Source of the DNA: Chloroflexi bacterium TSY
GTDB taxonomy: Bacteria; Chloroflexota; Anaerolineae; Caldilineales; Caldilineaceae
Assembly: GCA_019217005.1 (NCBI GenBank)
Contig: JAHBNG010000086.1
Coordinates: 1 to 62,973 of the forward strand
Reading direction: 5' to 3'
DNA: 62,973 nucleotides
A model generated the notes under the pieces. The model was not told where the DNA came from and did not search any database. It saw only the letters and a list, made by a program, of their open reading frames with translations. Position numbers and translations under genes: made by a program. Positions 56,537 to 62,973 of the stretch are shown here, piece by piece (positions within the stretch are counted from its first letter, which is position 1; each line of letters opens with the position of its first letter).

Positions 56537-57424
56537 ATGGCGACTGACACGCAAATCCAATTGAGCCACTACGAGCGCATCAGCCAAATCAAACGTTACA
56601 TTCGTGAGCACATGGATGAGCCGTTAAACAGAGAACTGTTGGCTACCAAAGCAGGTTTTTCGGTGGCCCACTTTCATCGCATCTTTGTGGCACACGTGGG
56701 TGAGAGTCTCTCACAATATGTACGCCGTGTACGTATGGAACGTGCAGCCAGACAGTTGTTCGACCCGGCTGTCCATGTTATTGATGTTGCGCTCGAGAGT
56801 GGATATGAGACCCATTCAGCCTTTAGCAGAGCATTCAAGCTCACTTTTGGCGTCAGTCCCTCTGAGTTTCGCGAACTCAACCGTTTGGCAGCTGCCCATC
56901 TAATCAACAGACGCATGCTCTTTAATCGAAAGGAACATCTTATGCAACCACAAGAGATTCGCTCGCTTTCCGATATGAAGGTCCTTTATGCACGCGCGTC
57001 AGAAGTGTTGGCTGGCTCCGCATTTCAGACCGCACCCAAAGAAGCCTTCGGTAAGTTGATGAGTTACATTGACGCAAATCATTCCATGGAAGAGATCCGC
57101 CACTTTGTTGCCATCTATCCTGATGAACCAGATGTTGGCAAAGAAGTGCGTATTGATGCAGGTGCTATCTTTGTCGAGGGGGCAGAGCCCACCGCTTCCG
57201 ATGGCCTAGATTACCAGACCATACCTGGTGGACGTTGGGCCATCTTTCGTCATGTTGGACCATATGATACGTTGTGGCAGACGTGGCAAGGTGCTTACCG
57301 AGATTGGCTCCCCACCTCTGGATATGAGCTGCGTGAAACCGCCTCATTTGAGGATTATGTAGACGACCCCAGTAAAGTCGCACCTGAAAAGTTGCGCACG
57401 GACATCTACCTACCAATCAAATAG
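56537..57424 (+). CDS. AraC-type regulator with GyrI-like ligand domain
   Basis: The 295-residue product has two N-terminal helix-turn-helix units (NRELLATKAGFSVAHFHRIF and the AraC signature ending FKLTFGVSPSEFR), then a GyrI/BmrR-like domain (residues ~140-295: GGRWAIFRHVGPYDTLWQTW, DIYLPI). Such proteins sense hydrophobic drugs or metabolites. The next gene is a MerR protein with the same type of C-terminal domain, so the two may respond to related ligands. Confidence 0.9.
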   Translation: MATDTQIQLSHYERISQIKRYIREHMDEPLNRELLATKAGFSVAHFHRIFVAHVGESLSQYVRRVRMERAARQLFDPAVHVIDVALESGYETHSAFSRAFKLTFGVSPSEFRELNRLAAAHLINRRMLFNRKEHLMQPQEIRSLSDMKVLYARASEVLAGSAFQTAPKEAFGKLMSYIDANHSMEEIRHFVAIYPDEPDVGKEVRIDAGAIFVEGAEPTASDGLDYQTIPGGRWAIFRHVGPYDTLWQTWQGAYRDWLPTSGYELRETASFEDYVDDPSKVAPEKLRTDIYLPIK

Positions 57425-57527
57425 CGGAAGCAAGATATACTGAGCAGCGCCATAAAAGAACACTTTTTAGTCGGGAAAGAATGTTATCATGTGCTGCTGC
57501 GGAGTATATATCAGTCAGAATTGGGGC

Positions 57528-57558
57528 TTGACTCGGCCCAAAGGGCCAGGTTTATACT
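57528..57558 (+). promoter_or_regulatory. MerR-type promoter with 19-bp spacer, leaderless
   Basis: TTGACT at 57528-57533, a 19-base spacer holding the dyad GGCCCAAAGGGCC, then TATACT at 57553-57558. The ATG is at 57565, so transcription should begin at or next to the start codon. MerR activators untwist such overlong spacers. Confidence 0.65.
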
Positions 57559-57564
57559 AAGCGT

Positions 57565-58639
57565 ATGTGCAACGAATCCGTAACTCCACCACCCCATACG
57601 CAAACAGAAGGACGCCTTTCCGTTGGTCGCTTTGCTCAAGCATCCCTTCTCTCGCGTAAGGCCCTGCGCCTCTATAATCAGCTCGGTATTCTGGTTCCCG
57701 ACTATGTCGACCCAGACTCTGGCTATCGCTACTACAGCGCGGCTCAACTTGAGACGGCCTATTACGTGCGGCTGCTACGGGAGATGGATATGCCGTTGGC
57801 CGATGTGCGCCGCGTGCTAGCCGCGGCGACGCACGACCAAGCCATCGAGCAGATCATCCAACATCGCCACGACTTCGAGGCCAAGGTGGAGCGGATGCGT
57901 CGTGCGTCACATCACGTGTTAGCCTATCTACGCAAGGAGCAAGCAACAATGTCTGTCGATATTTCTGTCAAGCAATTTGCGGCCTGTAAAGCCATCAGCG
58001 TCACAAAACACATCACTGTGCCAGCCTTCCACAAGTGGATTCCTCAGGTGTTGGAACAGTTAAATGCACACATTCAGGAAGACGGCGCATCCACAGCAGG
58101 TGATCCCATCTGCTTCTACTATGGTCCCGTCAACGAAAATGACAACGGTCCAGTGGAAGTTTGTTGGCCTGTAACAGGGGAAATGCAACCGCGCGGGGAA
58201 GTCGTTGTACGCGAAATTCCAGCACATAGAGGTGCGATTAGTTCAGCCAGCAAGGAACAAAGCAGCTATCCCACCATTCTCGATGTCTGGTCGGAAGTTG
58301 TGGGCTGGGTTCAGCAGAACGGCTATACTATCAACGAAGAGACAGTCTGCTGCTACGAAATCTGGCCCTCGGATCACACAGTCTCAGTAGATCCAAATTT
58401 GGCGTTTTTGGCGATTTTCAGTCGAGATTGCAGGGATTTTGGAGTCATTTATTCAGATTTCGGTTACAGAAAACAACCTATTTCATATCTGAAAATCGCC
58501 CAAATCTAACGCAAAAACTAGATATCGACCGGCAAATTTGTATTTATGTCAACTGTTTAGCCAGAATTCTCTCTCAAAACCTGAAATTTGGATCTACTGA
58601 GTCTCAGTTGTACAACCATTTGCAGAGGATACAGTTTAA
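57565..58639 (+). pseudogene. MerR-family regulator with GyrI-like domain, interrupted by MITE A
   Basis: N-terminal MerR helix-turn-helix (FAQASLLSRKALRLYNQLGIL, GYRYYSAAQLETAYYVRLL), a dimer helix (~residues 85-120) and a GyrI/BmrR effector domain to ~285. Taking out the MITE (58385-58599) and one AGTCT restores the natural end HTVSVVQPFAEDTV and a stop at 58637-58639, two bases before the next ATG. In its current form the last ~14 residues are replaced by about 40 MITE-encoded ones, so the protein may keep function. Confidence 0.9.
58385..58599 (+). mobile_element. MITE family A, copy 4 (215 bp)
   Basis: The target duplication AGTCT is at 58380-58384 and 58600-58604. It differs from copy 1 by about one base. 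It lies at the 3' end of the MerR gene. Confidence 0.95.
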
Positions 58640-58641
58640 CC

Positions 58642-59496
58642 ATGTCTGACTACTACATTGCTCAAAGCCCAACCTCTGACCCAGGATCCCATAGCGCTCT
58701 CTTTGATGGCCTGCCGACTGATCTGCTCGGCATTTCAAAGGTAACGCAGGGGCTTGTCTATCACTATGTGGCCGATCAGAAAACCTTTGGCTGGGAGCCA
58801 CCCAAAGAGCGACTGCCGGAGATCAATACCCGCACCATGCAGAGCATCCTGACCGCGCTGATGGATAAGGATGATCGACCGCTGAACACGGCTCGCGATT
58901 ATGCAGATCGTTTGGTTGGCTGTTGCCGAGATTTCTCTCTACTGGCTTGCACCATTTTGCGCCATCAAGGTAAGCCAGCTCGCTTGCGCTACGGCTTTGC
59001 TGGCTACTTTGTACCCGACTACTGGATCGACCATGTCGTTGTTGAAGTCTGGACTGGAAATCGCTGGCAGCGCTTTGATCCAGAGTGTGCCGGACTCCCC
59101 GATTGGCATATCGATCTGCTTGACATGGAGGATGCCCCCTTTGTCACTGGAGGACGCGCGTGGCAGATATGCCGCAGCGAAGGTGCTGACCCAAATCGCT
59201 TTGGCTTGGGACCAGATGAAACAGAGGTCCGTGGCTGGTGGTTTATCCGTGAACGATTGCAATTGGACGTGGCCGCACTGAACAAAGTTGAACTGCTCTG
59301 TTGGGATTCGATGGAGGGTCTGCGCGACGGCAATCCTGAGCACGAGCAAAGTTTGGACCAGATGGCGGCCCTCTCGCTCAATCCCGATAGCACAGAGCTA
59401 CGTCAACGCTGTGCCGAACAGGAAGATTGGCGAGTTCCATCGTCGGTTCAATGCTTTCACCCGGCTGTTGGAGCATCCACGGTGACAGTATCCTAA
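58642..59496 (+). CDS. Transglutaminase-like cysteine hydrolase
   Basis: The 284-residue protein carries the Cys-His-Asp triad of the transglutaminase-like fold: CCRDFSLLACTILRHQG (Cys), YWIDHVVVEVW (His) and WQRFDPEC (Asp). Bacterial members are usually proteases or amidases. The start is the ATG at 58642, two bases after the rebuilt MerR stop; a longer reading would begin inside MITE A. It is probably regulated by the MerR protein. The last ~15 residues may be altered by a small frame change near 59430, which I cannot settle. Confidence 0.88.
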   Translation: MSDYYIAQSPTSDPGSHSALFDGLPTDLLGISKVTQGLVYHYVADQKTFGWEPPKERLPEINTRTMQSILTALMDKDDRPLNTARDYADRLVGCCRDFSLLACTILRHQGKPARLRYGFAGYFVPDYWIDHVVVEVWTGNRWQRFDPECAGLPDWHIDLLDMEDAPFVTGGRAWQICRSEGADPNRFGLGPDETEVRGWWFIRERLQLDVAALNKVELLCWDSMEGLRDGNPEHEQSLDQMAALSLNPDSTELRQRCAEQEDWRVPSSVQCFHPAVGASTVTVS

Positions 59497-59524
59497 CTTT
59501 GAGCCGCCTGCTCTAAAAAGGAAC

Positions 59525-59570
59525 GATGACAAGATGAACCTCAATGCTGTCGTCCCTTCGTCTTGTCATC
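59525..59570. terminator. Hairpin between convergent genes
   Basis: GATGACAAGATGAA (59525-59538) pairs with TTCGTCTTGTCATC (59557-59570) with one mismatch. It sits between two converging genes, so it is a likely bidirectional terminator. Confidence 0.6.
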
Positions 59571-59616
59571 CTCACCAATTTCTCACTCAATGGGTTTGGA
59601 TTCCAAGGACATTGAT

Positions 59617-62600
59617 TCATAATTCAGCTTGTAGCCGATCAAGCCACGTTTTTAGCCCTACCCATTCTTGATTATGCAGGGTCTGTTCCAAAATCGCCAG
59701 TACCTGGTTTGCGGCAACTTTTTCGTTGCGTTCAAGGTAAAGATCAGCCAGTTGTAAGCCTACTTTCGTCTGCGCAAATAGATCCGTTCCATCGGCAATT
59801 CCTTCCCATGCTCCTTTGAGAAAGACCAACGCCTGGTCCAAGTCACCCTGTCTTTGCGCGATAATTCCAAGATTGGCGCGGACATTTTCAATATGCGTCA
59901 GATTGTGATACTTCTCTGCCTCCACCATACTCTTTTGGAACCACGCCTCTGCTTCATCGATGGCATCTTCGGCAAGTGCAATTTCACCACGGGTGCTGTA
60001 AAGATATTGATAAAGACCAAGGAGTTTATATGTATCCGACAGTTGCACCCCTTTTTCAACATTCGATTTGGCGGTTGTCAGACATCCCATCAAATACAAG
60101 CAATAAGCCAGATTATTATGAGTGATTGCTTCCAGAAAAAAGATATGATTCGCCTGAGCGAGGTCGATCGCCTCTTCAAATGATGCCTTTGCCTTCTGGT
60201 ATTCTACTCGTTGAAGATAGGAATTTCCTAGTCCGAAGAGACTATCGATCGCGATCTCAAACAGTTCATGTTCTCTCGCCACCTGAATCGCTTTGAGATA
60301 ATAAGTCTCGACGATATCAGTAGGAAGTCCGAGCAAGGCACTACCTGCTCCCAATTGACGATTGATGTCGGCCTCAATTGTTGGCGCGACAGGCTTGGAG
60401 ACGTAGGTCAGCGCTCGTTCGGCCCAGTACAGGACTTGGGTTCCTTGGAGGTTCAGCATATAGCTGGCACCTAATGCTAAACAAGCATCGACGATCCCAG
60501 AACTATCGTCCTCCTCTTCAAAACCCGTTAACCCCTCTTGAAAGAGCTGTCGTGCCTGAGCGAGATGTTGATCATCGAAGAGTAGACAACGACCTAGAGC
60601 TACTTTACGTTTCGCAGTCGGTGCGGTTCTATGGGCAAGACGATAAAACGAAACTGCTTCAGTCAGCGCGCCCAGGCTTTGGGCATGACAGGCAGCGAGA
60701 TCTGCATAGTGGGCGGCTAACATTGGCTCGCCAGCTTCTTTATAGTGCATGACCAACTGTCCTGCAACGATGTGAAGGTTTTCTGCATGAATTGCCTCTA
60801 GAGCCTTCGCTGTTTGTAGATGCAAATAGGTACGTCGCGCTGCACTCAAATCGTCACAAAGAATCGATGCAATGAGTGGATGGCGAAACGGAAATTCGTG
60901 GTCATTTTCGGTAAATATGCCAGCGTTTAGTAATATATCGAGGGCATCGAGCGCTTCGTCTACGCTGAGTTGATTCATCTGCCGGAGCAGCGCCAAATCG
61001 ATACCACGACCTTGAATCGCGGCCATCTGTAGCACTTGTTGCGCACATGTTGGAAGTTGTTGCAAACGGATACTCACTAATTCAGCCAGGCTGTGAGGGA
61101 TCATTCCCGGTTCAGCAGAAGCCAACTCAGTTAAAAAGTAAGGATTCCCTGCACTCTTCTCCTGCATTTCTGCATTTTTTGTAACATCGCCTCCTAGTGC
61201 TTTAATTAACTGACTTGTTTCATCTATCGTCAATCCAGTCAGCGGAACTTCTTGGGCAAACCCTGCACGTTTCCACTGGACCACAACTTGCGTCAGACGT
61301 GGAGAAGCTTCATGGGAACGATAAGCGACCACGAGGAGGAAGGGTTCATCAATGAATCGGTCGACCAGATAGACCAGCCAGTCCAACGTTGACGAATCGG
61401 CCCAATGGAGATCATCGATCAAGAGAATCAATGGGCTCTTTGAACGTTCTAAGGTCAGGGAGCGTAGTGTTTGCACCAATGCCTCGAAAAGGCGTCGTTG
61501 CTCCTCTTCTGGCGGCACAGAAATCGGGATTGGCAACGCAGGAAATTTTTGCTGAATCTCCGGCAGTAGACGCGACAATTCCGTCAGCCAGGCGGGTGGA
61601 ATAGATGAATCTGGATGCAGTAGAGAGTCTAGTATGTCCGGTCGATTCAAAAGCGTAACCAATGGAGCAAGAGGTAAGGCCTGCGTTGTATCTAAACAAT
61701 GTGTGTCGAGTGGCTCAAGGTGCCTTAAGAGGGTGTCTGACCAGACTTGGCATAGACACGATTTGCCAATCCCCAATTCGCCAGTGATGAGCACGATTTG
61801 TGCCTTGCCCATCGCCGCCCGTTCTAAACCGTTTGTCAACGCTGTTTGTTCAGCTTTACGTCCAACAAAGGGGACAGTGGGGGCGTGAGATGAATGGGAC
61901 TGTCTGGAGAATGTGGGAGGCGAAAGGAAAGCAGCGTCTGCCAATGGATGAGGAGAGGATGAGGCAGAAGAAGAAACTACTTGTTGGCACCGATTTCCAG
62001 AGTCATCGAATTCTGGCTGAATCGTCCCTTTCAGAATTGCTATACGCAATTCATCTGTCTCTAACAATGGCGCCACGCCCAACTGAACATCAAGTGCAGA
62101 ATGAAAATGATCATAAATACGCAATGCCTCGGCTCGTTGACCCGATCGAGCATATGCATCCATCAACGCCCTGACCAGTGGCTCTTGTAACCGATCCACC
62201 CGAAGTCCAGTCTGCGCCGTCTCAATAACAGCAGGCCAATTTGAGGCACCTTGATACCCACGGACTAACTCTGCTATGACTGCTAAATAGAGCTGCTCTA
62301 AACGGTCCCGCTCATGAATTAACCAAAGCTCAAAGTCTGGTGCATCCGCCACGTCCAACCCATCCAAAAAGGACCCTCGCCACAATTCGAGTACATCCTT
62401 CAACTGAGCGCTATGGAAGGCGTTGAGTGGCACGCTAGTCGTTAACCCACTTTGCATCGTCGCTTCAAGGACGCTGACATCCGACCATACAGCGTTGGAC
62501 AGCTCAAGATGATGCGTATCAAGCGCCACAACCACTTCCCCAAAAGACTTTCGAATTGTCCAGAGACGATTACTCAGATTTTGACGAGCCGCATCAGGTC

Positions 62601-62766
62601 GACTCTTGGGCCAGAGCAAGTCCGCAAGATGTTCACGTCGTTGCGGTTTGCCCGTCACCGCAAGATAGGCCAATAGTGCTACGGCTTTTGCTGCCTTGAG
62701 CGCCAGGAGCTTTTGATTGTATCTCAATTGTGGTGGACTGAGCAACGCTAGATGCAGAGTGGACAT
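59617..62766 (-). CDS. Large BTAD/AAA/TPR transcription regulator (AfsR/MalT-like)
   Basis: The 1049-residue protein has an N-terminal OmpR-like DNA-binding domain (residues 1-95: LLAYLAVTGKPQRREHLADLLWPK), a BTAD domain (~100-245), a linker, and an NTPase module with Walker A GELGIGKSCL (~330). Walker B LILLIDDLHWADSS follows, and a long TPR region makes up the C-terminal ~400 residues. Such STAND-type regulators integrate a ligand or protein signal, use ATP and activate target operons. The target is not evident here. The upstream 180 bases hold no obvious promoter. Confidence 0.92.
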   Translation of the reverse strand: MSTLHLALLSPPQLRYNQKLLALKAAKAVALLAYLAVTGKPQRREHLADLLWPKSRPDAARQNLSNRLWTIRKSFGEVVVALDTHHLELSNAVWSDVSVLEATMQSGLTTSVPLNAFHSAQLKDVLELWRGSFLDGLDVADAPDFELWLIHERDRLEQLYLAVIAELVRGYQGASNWPAVIETAQTGLRVDRLQEPLVRALMDAYARSGQRAEALRIYDHFHSALDVQLGVAPLLETDELRIAILKGTIQPEFDDSGNRCQQVVSSSASSSPHPLADAAFLSPPTFSRQSHSSHAPTVPFVGRKAEQTALTNGLERAAMGKAQIVLITGELGIGKSCLCQVWSDTLLRHLEPLDTHCLDTTQALPLAPLVTLLNRPDILDSLLHPDSSIPPAWLTELSRLLPEIQQKFPALPIPISVPPEEEQRRLFEALVQTLRSLTLERSKSPLILLIDDLHWADSSTLDWLVYLVDRFIDEPFLLVVAYRSHEASPRLTQVVVQWKRAGFAQEVPLTGLTIDETSQLIKALGGDVTKNAEMQEKSAGNPYFLTELASAEPGMIPHSLAELVSIRLQQLPTCAQQVLQMAAIQGRGIDLALLRQMNQLSVDEALDALDILLNAGIFTENDHEFPFRHPLIASILCDDLSAARRTYLHLQTAKALEAIHAENLHIVAGQLVMHYKEAGEPMLAAHYADLAACHAQSLGALTEAVSFYRLAHRTAPTAKRKVALGRCLLFDDQHLAQARQLFQEGLTGFEEEDDSSGIVDACLALGASYMLNLQGTQVLYWAERALTYVSKPVAPTIEADINRQLGAGSALLGLPTDIVETYYLKAIQVAREHELFEIAIDSLFGLGNSYLQRVEYQKAKASFEEAIDLAQANHIFFLEAITHNNLAYCLYLMGCLTTAKSNVEKGVQLSDTYKLLGLYQYLYSTRGEIALAEDAIDEAEAWFQKSMVEAEKYHNLTHIENVRANLGIIAQRQGDLDQALVFLKGAWEGIADGTDLFAQTKVGLQLADLYLERNEKVAANQVLAILEQTLHNQEWVGLKTWLDRLQAEL

Positions 62767-62953
62767 AGCCTTCGCTTCAATGCCTTCATCGTTCTATTTC
62801 TCTCAGCAACCTCATTATACCGTCTACTGCCATAGATGAGAATAAATTTGACCACCCCTACTTTTATCAGATCCGGCAGGTGATAGAGTGAGTGATAGGG
62901 TGGATGATAGACCCAACCGCTATGATAGACAGGCGTCTTACAATATGAAATAA
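62767..62953. other. Upstream region of the BTAD regulator
   Basis: AT-rich, with short degenerate repeats (GTGATAGAGTGAGTGATAGGG). No gene is visible. Confidence 0.4.
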
Positions 62954-62973
62954 CTTTACTTTCTGGTAAAGGC
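62954..62973 (-). mobile_element. Terminal repeat of a further IS4-like copy, cut by the window edge
   Basis: The final 20 bases equal the complement of the right end of the IS at 2137-3640, including its distinctive GGC after CTTTACTTTCTGGTAAA. So a fourth copy begins here in reverse orientation. Confidence 0.85.

Noticed and set aside
62843..62870. A sixth C element start (GACCACCCC)
   Set aside because: Only a few bases match; the TAGGTTTACA block and the second end are absent.
1..62973. tRNA or rRNA genes
   Set aside because: Intergenic regions were scanned for T-arm and anticodon patterns and for conserved rRNA words; none was convincing.

Overview
The window is about 63 kb of bacterial chromosome with moderate GC. 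It most resembles the phylum Chloroflexota (Anaerolineae/Caldilineae-like). The evidence is a mix of gene families rather than one marker: an archaeal-type XPB helicase with its Bax1 nuclease partner, a bacterial translin, SUI1/eIF1, DUF2089, pentapeptide proteins with SHOCT-like N-termini, Thr/Pro-rich lipoproteins, a very large BTAD/AAA/TPR regulator, and abundant small mobile elements. No rRNA, tRNA or CRISPR array was found.

The main feature is the density of mobile DNA. I resolve six insertion-sequence types or scars and at least four families of miniature elements (MITEs): A (215 bp, 4 copies, 5-bp duplications), C (155 bp, 5 copies, 8-bp), E (about 80 bp, 3 copies plus a half copy, about 7-bp) and F (104 bp, 2 identical copies, 7-bp). 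Most copies are flanked by target-site duplications. Removing the element plus one duplication restores the reading frame in nine host genes: a TlpA-like lipoprotein (three insertions), SCO1 (two internal insertions), a Thr/Pro-rich surface protein, an esterase-like lipoprotein, a pentapeptide protein, DUF2089, a TPR protein, SUI1 and a MerR regulator. DUF4331 carries an insertion plus a 1-base frameshift.

Layout: 0-5 kb, a secreted lipoprotein, the broken TlpA gene and two small membrane proteins. 5.6-9.9 kb, a LysM lipoprotein, translin, a small Cas4-N-like membrane protein and a 749-residue helical protein in one close-packed set. 10-14.5 kb, thioredoxin-like protein, SCO1 and the Thr/Pro-rich surface protein. 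15-21 kb, an oligopeptide-type ABC importer (binding protein and two permeases, no ATPase here) and a lipoprotein. 21-24 kb (minus), Bax1 and XPB. 24-28.8 kb (minus), a DUF2089 regulator with three pentapeptide proteins. 29-30 kb, a FAD oxidoreductase. 30.3-33.6 kb, an IS inside an IS. 33.7-40.4 kb, housekeeping genes (phosphoserine aminotransferase, glycyl-tRNA synthetase, LysR, DUF3291, PurA). 40.6-45 kb, an IS and DUF4331. 45-51 kb, a TPR protein split by nested IS elements and an AAA ATPase/nuclease. 51-54.5 kb, a nucleotidyltransferase pair, SUI1, an IS481-like remnant and a truncated AAA protein. 54.8-62.8 kb, regulators: an ECF sigma factor fused to ankyrin repeats, AraC-GyrI, MerR-GyrI coupled to a transglutaminase-like protein, and the BTAD regulator. 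The window ends in the terminal repeat of a further IS copy.

Two points stand out. MITE family C and the 1657-bp IS at 31310-32966 share the same asymmetric end design and 8-bp duplications, which suggests that this IS family drives C. The DUF2089-pentapeptide operon carries one short helical motif on all four proteins, a possible docking module. Function calls rest on sequence reading alone; no database search was run.
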